NCBI RefSeq assembly: GCF_900142725.1
Contig: NZ_FRBW01000002.1
Location: 834,710 to 898,709, forward strand
Direction of reading: 5' to 3'
DNA length: 64,000 nt
Origin: Roseibium suaedae
GTDB taxonomy: Bacteria; Pseudomonadota; Alphaproteobacteria; Rhizobiales; Stappiaceae
Of the stretch, positions 16,763 to 25,766 are shown one piece after another. Numbering within the stretch: position 1 is the first letter of the stretch; each line of letters opens with the position of its first letter. The notes under the pieces are model-generated. The model made no database searches. It was not told the origin of the DNA and saw only the letters and a program-made list of their open reading frames with translations. The translations under genes were made by a program, and so were the position numbers.

Positions 16763-18064
16763 ATGGCCCTTGCAGCACTCCTGCTTTTCGGCACCTTTGG
16801 CGTCCTGACCCTGCTTGGCGTTCCGATCGCCTTCGCCATCGGCCTGTCCGCCGCCGTTTCCTTCCTTCTGTTCATGGGCTTCGACCAGTCCATGTTCATC
16901 GTTGCCCAGCAGATGGCCTCAGGCCTCGACAGCTTCACCCTGCTGGCCATTCCGTTCTTCATCCTGGCCGGCAACATCATGAACCGCGGCGGCATTGCCC
17001 TGCGTCTGATTTCCTTCGCCAAGGTTCTGGGCGGCCGCCTTCCCGGCTCCCTCGCCCACTGCAACGTTCTGGCCAACATGATGTTCGGCTCGATCTCCGG
17101 CTCTGCCGTGGCTGCCGCTGCCGCAGTTGGCGGCGTGATGGCGCCCTTGCAGAAGAAGGAAGGCTATGACCCGGCCTTCTCCGCCGCCGTCAACATTGCG
17201 TCCTCGCCGACCGGCCTGCTGATCCCGCCCTCCACCACCTTCATCGTCTACTCGCTGATCACCGGCGGCACCTCGATCGCCGCCCTGTTCGTCGCAGGCT
17301 ATGTTCCGGGCATTCTGATGGGCCTCGGCCTCATGGTGGTCGCCGGTATCATCGCAAAGAAGCGCGGCTATCCGGTTGCGCCCCGCTCGACCTGGAAGGA
17401 AGTGCTTCGCGTCACCGCAGATGCGATCCTGCCGCTCAGCCTCGTCCTGATCGTCATGGGCGGAATCATCTTCGGCATCTTCACCGCCACCGAAGCGTCT
17501 GCGATCGCCGTCGTCTACACCCTGTTCCTCGCCCTCGTCTGGTACCGGGAAATCGGCCTCAAGGACGTCCCCGCCATCATTCTGGAATCGGCGGTCACCA
17601 CAGCCATCGTCCTTCTGATGATCGGCGCCAGCATCGGCATGAGCCGCGTGATGGCTTTCGGCGACATTCCCTTCGCCCTGTCCGATGCCCTGCTGGGTCT
17701 CTCCGACAATCCGATTGTCATCCTGCTTGCCATCAACATCGCTCTGCTGATCGTCGGCACCTTCATGGACATGACCCCGGCGCTTCTGATCTTCACTCCG
17801 ATCTTCATGCCGGTGGTGCAGGATCTCGGCATGGATCCGGTGCATTTCGGTGTCATGATGACCCTGAACCTGTGCATCGGCATCTGCACCCCGCCGGTTG
17901 GCTCTGCCCTCTTCATCGGCTGCTCGGTCGGCAACACCAGCATCGGCTCCGTGATCCGTCCGCTGCTGCCCTTCTACGCCGTGCTCTTCGTCCTGCTGAT
18001 GCTGGTCACCTTCGTGCCTGAAATCAGCCTGGCCCTGCCGCAACTGCTTCTGGGATACAAATGA
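16763..18064 (+). CDS. dctM: TRAP transporter large permease (DctM family)
   Basis: A 433-aa polytopic inner-membrane protein, normal family length, with about a dozen hydrophobic spans. Recognisable segments are PFFILAGNIMNRGGIALRL, GSISGSAVAAAAAVGGVM and NIASSPTGLLIPPS, which form the transport domain. It overlaps the GH31 gene by 4 bp (ATGA at 18061-18064), coupling uptake to glycoside cleavage. Confidence 0.93.
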   Translation: MALAALLLFGTFGVLTLLGVPIAFAIGLSAAVSFLLFMGFDQSMFIVAQQMASGLDSFTLLAIPFFILAGNIMNRGGIALRLISFAKVLGGRLPGSLAHCNVLANMMFGSISGSAVAAAAAVGGVMAPLQKKEGYDPAFSAAVNIASSPTGLLIPPSTTFIVYSLITGGTSIAALFVAGYVPGILMGLGLMVVAGIIAKKRGYPVAPRSTWKEVLRVTADAILPLSLVLIVMGGIIFGIFTATEASAIAVVYTLFLALVWYREIGLKDVPAIILESAVTTAIVLLMIGASIGMSRVMAFGDIPFALSDALLGLSDNPIVILLAINIALLIVGTFMDMTPALLIFTPIFMPVVQDLGMDPVHFGVMMTLNLCIGICTPPVGSALFIGCSVGNTSIGSVIRPLLPFYAVLFVLLMLVTFVPEISLALPQLLLGYK

Positions 18065-20424
18065 AAACTCTGAACATCTGGCGCATCAAGTCCGCAACGG
18101 CAACCGGTGCGGAACTGGAAGTCGAAGGGCGTCACCTTCTTCGCATCGCCGTTCTGGAAGACCGTCTGTTCCGCGTATCCCTGCTGAAGGACGGCGTCTG
18201 GCGGCTGGACCGGAGCTGGACCATTGCCCCCAACGGCGACGCGCCGCTGGAAGGCCGCAACCGCGACCGCAATGACGGCTTTGCCTGCCCTGCCTTCACC
18301 CTGTCCGAGAGCGAAGGCCAGATCGTTCTGGCCACGGACACGATGCGCCTGACCGTTTCGACCCCGCTGCACCTCTCCTGGGAAGCCAGGACCGCAGAGG
18401 GCTGGAAAGTCTTTGCAGAAGAGCGCAGCACCGGTGCCCTGATGCTGGGCGTGCGCGATCATCGCCACAGTCATTTCCTCAGCCGCTCCCGTCTCGACAA
18501 GGTCTATGGCCTGGGCGAGAAGGCCGGTCTGCTGGAGCGTTCCGGCCGCCGCTATGAAATGCGCAACCTGGACGCCATGGGCTATGACGCCGAGACGACC
18601 GACCCGCTCTACAAGCACGTTCCCTTCACGCTGACCAAGACGGCGGACGCAGGCTGCTGGTCGATCTTCTACGACAACCTGGCCGGCACCTGGTTCGATC
18701 TCGGCAACGAGCTCGACAACTACCACAAGCCCTACCGCAGCTACCGCGCAGAAGATGGTGATCTCGATTACTACATGCGCTGGGCGGACAATCTGGGCGA
18801 ACTGTCGACCGCACAGGCCAAAATGACCGGCGGCACGGCCTTCCCGCCGCGCTGGACCCTTGGCTATTCCGGCTCGACCATGTCCTATACGGACGCACCG
18901 GACGCACAGGTTCAGCTGGAAGGCTTCCTGTCCAAGATCGCCGAACACGACATTCCCTGCGACAGCTTCCAGATGTCCTCAGGCTACACGTCCATCGGTC
19001 CGAAGCGCTACGTCTTCAACTGGAACACGGACAAGGTGCCGGACGTCCTGTCCATGACCGCCAAGTTCCGCGATGCCGGCGTCCACCTGATCGCCAACAT
19101 CAAGCCGTGCCTGCTGCAGGATCACCCACGCTATGGCGAGGCGGAAGACGCAGGTCTCTTCGTCCGCGACAGCGAGACCGGCAAGCCGGAACGGTCGATC
19201 TTCTGGGACGACGAAGGCTCTCATCTCGATTTCACCAAGCCGGAAACCCAGCGCTGGTGGCAGGAGAATGTGACCCGGCAGCTGCTGGAAAAGGGCATCG
19301 GCTCCACCTGGAACGACAACAACGAGTATGAGATCTGGGACGATCTGGCCTTGTGCGAAGGCTTTGGCAGCGAGATCCCGGTCAAGCTGATCCGCCCGAT
19401 CCAGCCGATCCTGATGACCCGAGCGTCAGAAACCGCCCAGAAGGCCCATGCTCCACATCTGCGCCCCTACCTGATCAGCCGCTCCGGCGCGCCGGGTCTG
19501 CAGCGCTATGCCCAGACCTGGACCGGTGACAACCGGACCGACTGGAAGACGATCCGCTGGAACATCCGTATGGGCCTCGGACTGTCCATGTCCGGCTTCT
19601 TCAACATCGGCCACGATGTTGGCGGCTTCGCTGGTCTGAAGCCGGAACCGGAACTCTTCGTCCGCTGGGTTCAGAACGGAATCTTCCATCCGCGCTTCAC
19701 CATCCACAGCTGGAACGACGACCACACGGTCAACGAGCCCTGGATGTATCCGGAAGTGACCCATCACATCCGCGATGCCATCAAGCTGCGCTACAAGCTG
19801 ATGCCGTATCTCTATACGCTGCTGTGGCGCATGGCCCGTTTCGACGAAGCCATGATGCGTCCGACCTTCGTGGAATTCCCCGATGACCAGCGCTGCTGGG
19901 ACGATACGGACGACTTCATGCTCGGCCCGGATCTGCTCGTTGCCAATGTGGTCGACAAGGGTGTTGCAACCCGCAAGGTCTATCTGCCCGAGAACGGCAC
20001 CGGCTGGTGGGACTTCCACGCAGGCACCTGGCACAAAGGCGGCCAGGAACTGGACCTCTCCGTCGACCTCGGCTCCATGCCGCTGTTCGTCCGCGCCGGC
20101 GCCATCCTGCCGCTCGCAGAAGGCAGCAGCCGCGCGGCTCCGGAAGCGGAGACCGGCCGTATCCTGGCCCTCTTCCCGGTTCCGGCAACGGGCGAAGCGA
20201 CGGGCGAACTCTTCGAAGATGACGGCATCAGCGTTGATGCGCCGTTCAGCCACCTCTCCTTCTCCTTGAAGGAAGCAGGCGGCGCCCTCGACCTCGACTG
20301 GACGAAGGACGGCAGCGGCACCCCGGTTCTGAGCGAAGCAACCCTGGTTCTCCCGAAAGGCGAAACCCGGACACTCAGCGCCCGTGGCACGGCCCTCGGC
20401 CAGGGCGCGTCGATCTCGCTCTAA
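18061..20424 (+). CDS. GH31 family glycosidase (alpha-glucosidase/alpha-xylosidase type)
   Basis: A 787-aa glycoside hydrolase family 31 enzyme. The nucleophile is D419 in STWNDNNEYE and the acid/base D490 in QTWTGDN. The substrate-binding HDVGGF segment follows, and a beta-sandwich domain precedes and follows the barrel. It has no signal peptide, so it acts inside the cell. Family 31 includes alpha-glucosidases, alpha-xylosidases and sulfoquinovosidases; I cannot fix the specificity by eye. Its translational coupling to the TRAP permease and its neighbours beta-glucuronidase and UxuA suggest that the imported compound carries both an alpha-linked sugar and a uronic acid. A terminator follows. 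Confidence 0.88.
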   Translation: MKTLNIWRIKSATATGAELEVEGRHLLRIAVLEDRLFRVSLLKDGVWRLDRSWTIAPNGDAPLEGRNRDRNDGFACPAFTLSESEGQIVLATDTMRLTVSTPLHLSWEARTAEGWKVFAEERSTGALMLGVRDHRHSHFLSRSRLDKVYGLGEKAGLLERSGRRYEMRNLDAMGYDAETTDPLYKHVPFTLTKTADAGCWSIFYDNLAGTWFDLGNELDNYHKPYRSYRAEDGDLDYYMRWADNLGELSTAQAKMTGGTAFPPRWTLGYSGSTMSYTDAPDAQVQLEGFLSKIAEHDIPCDSFQMSSGYTSIGPKRYVFNWNTDKVPDVLSMTAKFRDAGVHLIANIKPCLLQDHPRYGEAEDAGLFVRDSETGKPERSIFWDDEGSHLDFTKPETQRWWQENVTRQLLEKGIGSTWNDNNEYEIWDDLALCEGFGSEIPVKLIRPIQPILMTRASETAQKAHAPHLRPYLISRSGAPGLQRYAQTWTGDNRTDWKTIRWNIRMGLGLSMSGFFNIGHDVGGFAGLKPEPELFVRWVQNGIFHPRFTIHSWNDDHTVNEPWMYPEVTHHIRDAIKLRYKLMPYLYTLLWRMARFDEAMMRPTFVEFPDDQRCWDDTDDFMLGPDLLVANVVDKGVATRKVYLPENGTGWWDFHAGTWHKGGQELDLSVDLGSMPLFVRAGAILPLAEGSSRAAPEAETGRILALFPVPATGEATGELFEDDGISVDAPFSHLSFSLKEAGGALDLDWTKDGSGTPVLSEATLVLPKGETRTLSARGTALGQGASISL

Positions 20425-20453
20425 GTCCGCTCAGGACTTTTCAAAACGCAGAA

Positions 20454-20491
20454 GCCCCGCGCACAACGAAATTTGTGCGCGGGGCTTTTTT
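20454..20491 (+). terminator. Intrinsic terminator after GH31
   Basis: A 13-bp stem beginning GCCCCGCGCACAA (20454-20466), mirrored at 20473-20485, is followed by six T residues. It closes the TRAP/GH31 operon. Confidence 0.9.
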
Positions 20492-20578
20492 GTCCGATGC
20501 GATAGGCTTCACTCGCCCGGCCCCTCTTCTCGCAGCCTCTGGCGGGATCATCTTGATGCCAGACAGGCCCCGCCCAGC

Positions 20579-21067
20579 ATGAAGGACATCGTCTTGACGG
20601 TCACGTCCCCGCCCTCGAATCTCAAACCGATTGTCCGCCCCGCACGTGTGGAGGATCTGGACGGCGTTCTTGCCCTCTTCCGCCAGCTCATTCCGGACGA
20701 CCCGGTTCTGGATCCGGAAACAGCCCGGACAACCTGGGCAAGGCTTCTTTCGAGCGGTTTCACCACGGTGTTCGTTACAGAAATAGATGGCCTGCCTGCG
20801 GCCTGCTGCACGCTCGCGATCATTCCAAACCTGTCACGCGGAGCAAGGCCCTATGGGGTCATCGAGAATGTCATCACGGACGCGGCCCACCGGCGCAAGG
20901 GCCTCGGCCATGCCGTCCTGCATGCCGCACGCGATCTGGCCTGGCAGGAAGGCTGCTACAAGCTGCTGCTGGCCACCGGCTCGAAAAAGGAAAGCACCCT
21001 CCGCTTCTACGAAACCGCGGGCTTCAGGACAGGCACAAAGACCTATTTCGAAATGCGGCAGAATTGA
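20579..21067 (+). CDS. GNAT family N-acetyltransferase
   Basis: A 162-aa single-domain GNAT protein. The acetyl-CoA pyrophosphate-binding motif is HRRKGLGHAVL, preceded by the strand IENVITD and followed by FYETAGF, the usual motif B end. I chose the ATG at 20579; a longer open frame crosses the terminator of the previous gene. The acceptor substrate is not apparent from sequence or neighbours. Confidence 0.85.
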   Translation: MKDIVLTVTSPPSNLKPIVRPARVEDLDGVLALFRQLIPDDPVLDPETARTTWARLLSSGFTTVFVTEIDGLPAACCTLAIIPNLSRGARPYGVIENVITDAAHRRKGLGHAVLHAARDLAWQEGCYKLLLATGSKKESTLRFYETAGFRTGTKTYFEMRQN

Positions 21068-21107
21068 CCGGCATTTTAATGCGAAATGCCAGGAGGCAAA
21101 GGGCAGG

Positions 21108-22997
21108 TCAAAGGTCGCCCGGACGGTAACGCTTCAGGATCCCGAGGGTCTTGCCATCTTCCTTGCCGGACCCAACGGCATAGACATTACCGTCACCGCC
21201 CATGACAACATCCCGAATGATAGCGGAACTGGACCATTCCTGACGCAAGGGCCGGCCACTTTCATCGATGATCAGGATCGCGGAATTTTTCTTGCTGCTT
21301 TTCAGATCCGCAATCAGCAACAGGAAACGCCCCTTCGAGAGCGGCAGGATCCTGGAAACCTCGACAAGACCGGGAAAATCATCGCCCGAAATCACGAGCT
21401 GCCCGAGCGTCTTGTCCCCGGAAGACTGAATACGGACCAAATGGTCCTGGCGGCGCTTCTGGGACCCGCTCTGTCCCTGCGCGCCCTCGACCCAAGTGAG
21501 CATTTTGGCCGAAATCGCGGTTGTTCCGGTAGATGGATTGAAGGCACGTGCCGTCAAAGTGAAATCATTATTCAGGTAAGGCTTGCGATCCTTCTCGGGC
21601 AGTTCTGTTTCGGCATCATGGAACTTGGTCGTGACCTTCGGGTTCACGCGCAGCGCATCCCCACGAAACTCAAGGGGAACGCGGGTGTGAATGCCGCGAT
21701 TGATACGATATTCTGTCTGGATCCTGCCTGTCAGGTCGACCTGAGGCGCACCGCCATCAAGTTCGCGGATCGCGATTTGAGCGAAGGTTCTGGACTGATC
21801 TCGCACGAGGGGGTCGGTATTATTCTTGCCGTTCGGGTTCCAATCCCTTGTGGTCGAAAAACTTTCATTTTTCCCGCCAAGGCCGAAAACCGCCGATACC
21901 TGCTTGTCCTTATCCAGGGGCTCCTGCTCCAGCAGGGCGAGGTAATTCGGGCTGCGGGCTATTGCGGTGAAATGCCCCTCAAGCTCAACGGGCTCGATCC
22001 TTGTCGCCTTCTGGTTTGCCGGATCATACCGGTAAAAGGCGGTCGGCTCATTGGTTGAGAGAGGCGTAAATCCAGCGAGTGCATCGCCGCCGGAAAATGC
22101 CTTCTGGAAGATGAAGCCAGACCCGGGATAGGTCTCGCTGGAATAGAGCTCATCAAAATAGAGCTTGCCTCCAGGCTGTTTTGACATTTCTTCCTTCAGG
22201 CGTTTCAGGTTCTTGGCGCGTTCCGCTTCAGTAAAACCCAACCTCGGATCATCCAGTCCCGGGTTCACTTTCGTCCGCATGGCGATTTGCGGTCCACAGC
22301 CCTTCTGCTTGCTGTTGAAACTGTAAGAGCAAATAAGCCCCTTTTGCCCAATTCGCCCAGCGATCAGGGCATTGCCCTGACTATCGACGTCCACACTGTA
22401 AAACTCCGCTCCATCTGGCGACAGAAGCCGGAAGGTTTCACCTGCACCGAGTTCCCGGGCATCTTGCCAATGTGCCGCCCCCGTGATCGTTTTGCCAATG
22501 TCTGCTGTCAGGGAGGAGAAATCATTCGAGGGAGACTGCAGGAAATAAAGGCCTGCGAGCGCAGCAACACCAAAGATGGCACCCGTTACAAGCACACGGG
22601 TGCGCCGTTTCTTCACCGGCTCCGCGGCCTCCGGATCTCCACCGGCACTCACCGTTTCAGCAGGACCGGCTTTTGCACCCGGGGACTTGGCCTTTTCCGA
22701 CGCCGAGGAACTGTCCGGAGCGGCCTCGGTAACATCGTCCGGCGAAAAGACGATATCTTCCAGCTGCTCGATCAGGGCAATCGGACCACGCTCCGTATAG
22801 ATCCGCCCCACTTCGGGAACTTCCCGCAAGATACCTTCCAGGGGACACGGCATCCGAACCTTGCGGCCATCGGCCAGCTCGAGCGTGGCCAATGTATCTC
22901 CCTTGCCAATTTCAGCATCCCCAGAATGCGGCGTGTCATGTACGCGCAGAGGATAAAGGGCAGCGTCCGATGGGGTCGAGATCTTGAAGTTGGGCAT
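21108..22997 (-). CDS. Unrecognised membrane-anchored protein with lipoyl-like N-terminal domain
   Basis: A 629-aa protein I do not recognise as a named family. Residues 1-82 resemble a biotinyl/lipoyl-type barrel: GDAEIGKGDTLATLELADG, then MPCPLEGILREV in the position of the usual APxxGxV hairpin end, but the modified Lys of the MKM or DKA motif is not in place. Residues 85-130 are an Ala/Pro/Ser-rich linker ending KKRRTR. A single membrane helix (about 134-153, VLVTGAIFGVAALAGLYFL) follows, so the lipoyl-like part should be cytoplasmic and the 475-residue remainder periplasmic. The latter has repeated strand-turn units with sequences such as GNALIAGRIG and GGDGNVYAVGSG, suggesting a beta-propeller. 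The start at 22997 lacks a strong Shine-Dalgarno; a TTG 9 nt upstream is possible. Confidence 0.6.
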   Translation of the reverse strand: MPNFKISTPSDAALYPLRVHDTPHSGDAEIGKGDTLATLELADGRKVRMPCPLEGILREVPEVGRIYTERGPIALIEQLEDIVFSPDDVTEAAPDSSSASEKAKSPGAKAGPAETVSAGGDPEAAEPVKKRRTRVLVTGAIFGVAALAGLYFLQSPSNDFSSLTADIGKTITGAAHWQDARELGAGETFRLLSPDGAEFYSVDVDSQGNALIAGRIGQKGLICSYSFNSKQKGCGPQIAMRTKVNPGLDDPRLGFTEAERAKNLKRLKEEMSKQPGGKLYFDELYSSETYPGSGFIFQKAFSGGDALAGFTPLSTNEPTAFYRYDPANQKATRIEPVELEGHFTAIARSPNYLALLEQEPLDKDKQVSAVFGLGGKNESFSTTRDWNPNGKNNTDPLVRDQSRTFAQIAIRELDGGAPQVDLTGRIQTEYRINRGIHTRVPLEFRGDALRVNPKVTTKFHDAETELPEKDRKPYLNNDFTLTARAFNPSTGTTAISAKMLTWVEGAQGQSGSQKRRQDHLVRIQSSGDKTLGQLVISGDDFPGLVEVSRILPLSKGRFLLLIADLKSSKKNSAILIIDESGRPLRQEWSSSAIIRDVVMGGDGNVYAVGSGKEDGKTLGILKRYRPGDL

Positions 22998-23320
22998 GAA
23001 ATACAATTCTATTATTGAATATTGCCCAAGACTTAGCAGCTACGGAAAAGGGCTGTAAACCTGCCACAAGCACTTTGCTCATCTTTACCCCATATGCGGA
23101 AGTCATGCCCTTATCCGGCTGAAGGCACGGTTGCATTGAGATAAATTTCACGCGTGAAGAACGAGATTTGAAAAGCTCCCGAGGCGTCAGAACTTTTCTT
23201 CAAGCAAAAGAGCACATCCTGAGGCTTGAGGACCTCAAAGCATGATCCCCCTTCGGCGCCGATCAGATCATCGCAAAAGAACCGGACCGCTACAAAATCA
23301 AGAAATAGCGAAAAGGAAAA
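22998..23320. other. Intergenic region with no gene recognised
   Basis: This 323-bp stretch between the lipoyl-like membrane protein gene and the tRNA has only short open frames without ribosome-binding sites. One small palindrome, TTGAGG-A-CCTCAA, is at 23226-23238. It should contain the promoter of the leftward gene, but no convincing -35/-10 pair stood out. Confidence 0.4.
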
Positions 23321-23396
23321 TGGTGGGCCCGGAGGGACTCGAACCCCCAACCAATCCGTTATGAGCGGACGGCTCTAACCATTGAGCTACAGGCCC
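23321..23396 (-). tRNA. tRNA with CAU anticodon, probably tRNA-Ile2
   Basis: A complete 76-nt cloverleaf including encoded CCA. The acceptor stem GGGCCTG pairs with CGGGCCC, the D stem is GCTC/GAGC, the anticodon stem GTCCG/CGGAT carries the loop CTCATAA, and the T arm has GTTCGAGTC. The anticodon is CAU. The short D loop (CAATGGTTA region) and C residues in acceptor positions 4-5 resemble the isoleucine tRNA whose C34 becomes lysidine and reads AUA, rather than elongator tRNA-Met. Initiator Met is excluded because the first acceptor base pair is formed. Confidence 0.85.
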
Positions 23397-23680
23397 TTTG
23401 CACGGGTCAATCAGCAAAGAAGCCGTTTCCGCGCAGGGTTGCTTGGTACACCAAGGAAGAGCCAAGGAGCAAGGGGCAAGGCAGCAACTATCCGCACCTT
23501 CCAAATCTTCCAGGCCAGCCCAACAGTCTCCAAAGATAAGGACCTTCCGTTTCGAACGCGCATGGCCGCCAAGTCAGCGAAAAGCAGGAAAACCGGAAGG
23601 TCACTTTTCACGCGCAAGAGCACTTGCGGCACACTCCGAGGTCTCTGTTATAAAAGGCGGAAACCCGAGGGGACCCGGAC

Positions 23681-24781
23681 ATGCGCTCGACACTGCTCAC
23701 CATCACGCTCAGCCTGTTCCTGATCTGCCTCAGCGGCTGGCTGCTCGTGGCGGGTCGCACCCTGATCCTGCCCTTCGTCATCGCCCTGATCGTCTGGTAT
23801 CTGATCAACGCGCTCTCAGGTCTCTTCCGCAAAATTCCATTCGGCGGCTGGCGCCTGCCGGGCTGGGTTGCCCTGCCCCTGTCGCTCATCGCCATCTTTC
23901 TGGCGGCAACCCTCGTCTTCGACATGGTGACGGTGAACCTGGCCCAGCTTGCCCGTGACGCCCCCACCTATCAATCCCGCCTCGAACAGGTGTTCTCGGA
24001 TGCGACCCGTCCGCTGAAGCTGGAAGACCCGATCGAACTGCGTGACCTGCTGCCGGACGCGATCGTGCCGAAAATGGTGACGGCCGGCGCCACCTTCCTG
24101 ACCACGATCGCGGGATCAGCGTCCCTTGTCTTCATCTACGTCCTGTTTCTGCTGCTTGAGCAGTCGACGTTCGACAAGAAACTTCAGCGCCTTTTTACAA
24201 ACCAGAAAAAAGCCGCCACAGCCTTTGCCGTCCGCGCTGAAATCAACCGGTCCATCATGCATTACTTCGGCATCAAGACCGCTGTCAGCCTGTTCACCGG
24301 GCTGTTCACGAGCGGCCTGCTGACGGCCGCCGGCCTGCCCTATGCGCCGCTCTTCGGCTTTATTGCCTTTCTGCTGAACTTCATTCCGACCATCGGGTCG
24401 CTGATCAGTGTCGTGTTCCCAAGCCTGCTCGCCCTTGTCTATTACGACACGCTCGGCCCCTTCATCCTGATTGCGCTTGGCCTCGGTTCCGCACAATTCA
24501 TCCTCGGCAATCTGGTTGAGCCACGTCTGATGGGCTCCAGCCTGAACCTTTCAGGACTGGTCATCATGCTCAGCCTGTCCTTCTGGGGCGCGATCTGGGG
24601 TGTGGTTGGCATGGTGATCTGCGTGCCCTTGACCGTCGTCCTGCTGATCATCTGTTCGAAGTTTGAAAGAACGCGGCCAGTTGCAGTGCTGCTTTCAGCC
24701 AATGGCGACATCGGCGAGATGGAAGCGGTTTCTGATCCGCAATCCGGCTTCCTGAATCCAGACCTTCAAACAAAGGTCTGA
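23681..24781 (+). CDS. AI-2E family transporter (PerM/UPF0118)
   Basis: A 366-aa inner-membrane protein with about eight spans. The family layout is present: an N-terminal hairpin with LILPFVIALIVWYLINAL, a long polar middle region, and a C-terminal block GLPYAPLFGFIAFLLNFIPTIGS followed by LVEPRLMGSSLNLSGLVIMLSLSFWG. Members include a putative autoinducer-2 exporter and Na+/H+ antiporters, so the transported species cannot be fixed. The start follows GAGGGGACC. Confidence 0.88.
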   Translation: MRSTLLTITLSLFLICLSGWLLVAGRTLILPFVIALIVWYLINALSGLFRKIPFGGWRLPGWVALPLSLIAIFLAATLVFDMVTVNLAQLARDAPTYQSRLEQVFSDATRPLKLEDPIELRDLLPDAIVPKMVTAGATFLTTIAGSASLVFIYVLFLLLEQSTFDKKLQRLFTNQKKAATAFAVRAEINRSIMHYFGIKTAVSLFTGLFTSGLLTAAGLPYAPLFGFIAFLLNFIPTIGSLISVVFPSLLALVYYDTLGPFILIALGLGSAQFILGNLVEPRLMGSSLNLSGLVIMLSLSFWGAIWGVVGMVICVPLTVVLLIICSKFERTRPVAVLLSANGDIGEMEAVSDPQSGFLNPDLQTKV

Positions 24782-24897
24782 CGGGTCAGGAAAAATTCCC
24801 GCCCGCCTGAACGCCGGATGAATGAAAACGTCATGGCCGCGCCGCAATCACATTTCAGGATTGCACAATCAGACCTTGCATTCCCGCTGGAGGAAAC

Positions 24898-25689
24898 ATG
24901 AGCCACTTGATCGAAACCCGCACTGTCCCAGTTCGCACCCTGCAGTCTTCCAGACTGCGGCGCCTGCCAATGGCCCTGATGCTGCTCGGAACACTTGCCC
25001 TGCCCTTTGGAGCCTCCCATGCCGCCCGCGCAGAGACTGCTGACAAGGGACCGGTCGCAACGATTTCGATCACTGGTCAAGGCAAGGTCTCGATGGCACC
25101 GGACATGGCTGTGGTCACAACCCGTGTGGTAACGCCGGCCAAGACCGCCCCTGAAGCTCTCGACCTCAACACCAAGGCCATGTCTGACGTGATTGCCAAG
25201 ATCAAGGAAGCAGGCATCGAACCGAAGGACATCCAGACCAGCGGCTTTTCCATATTTCCGCGCTATGAGCAGCAGAAAGAACGGAGCAATGAACCTCCGG
25301 CAATCGCCGGTTACGAAGTTGCCAATGGGGTCACGGTCAATATCCGCGATCTGGCAAAGCTCGGCACGATCCTGAACACGGTGGTTCAATCCGGAGCCAA
25401 TGAAGTGAACGGCATTTCCTTCCAGATCAGTGATGCCGACGTGAAAATGGACGACGCGCGCAAGGCCGCCGTGGAAAACGCCAAGGCCCGCGCCAGCCTT
25501 TATGCGGAAGCGGCCGGTGTGAAGCTGGGCAAGATCCTGTCCATTTCAGAATCCGGTGGTGCGATGCCTCAGCCGATCTATATGCGGGCTGAGAAGATGG
25601 CCTTCGCCAGCGACGCGCCCGTGCCAATGGAAGCGGGCCAGGAAACCCTCTCCGCGTCTGTGAACATCGTCTGGGAACTGGCGGAATAA
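24898..25689 (+). CDS. SIMPL (DUF541) domain secreted protein
   Basis: A 263-aa protein with a long-n-region signal peptide (hydrophobic core MALMLLGTLALPFGASHA, cleavage near AARAE). The mature part is the SIMPL domain: ISITGQGKVSMAPDMAVVTTRV at the start, KDIQTSGFSIFPRYE centrally, and ARASLYAEAAGVKLGKILSISE near the end. Periplasmic or outer-membrane-associated relatives include BP26 of Brucella and E. coli YggE; biochemical role is unresolved. The start has a Shine-Dalgarno GGAGGAA. Confidence 0.88.
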   Translation: MSHLIETRTVPVRTLQSSRLRRLPMALMLLGTLALPFGASHAARAETADKGPVATISITGQGKVSMAPDMAVVTTRVVTPAKTAPEALDLNTKAMSDVIAKIKEAGIEPKDIQTSGFSIFPRYEQQKERSNEPPAIAGYEVANGVTVNIRDLAKLGTILNTVVQSGANEVNGISFQISDADVKMDDARKAAVENAKARASLYAEAAGVKLGKILSISESGGAMPQPIYMRAEKMAFASDAPVPMEAGQETLSASVNIVWELAE

Positions 25690-25712
25690 CCTCCTCCCAA
25701 GCCTCAAATGCA

Positions 25713-25745
25713 AAAGCCGCCGGAATCTTCCGGCGGCTTTCTTGT
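25713..25745. terminator. Bidirectional intrinsic terminator
   Basis: A perfect inverted repeat AAAGCCGCCGGAA / TTCCGGCGGCTTT (25713-25740) lies between the convergent SIMPL and GNAT genes, with T-rich ends on both strands. Confidence 0.88.
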
Positions 25746-25766
25746 TTGTAGTCAGTCAGATCCGCG

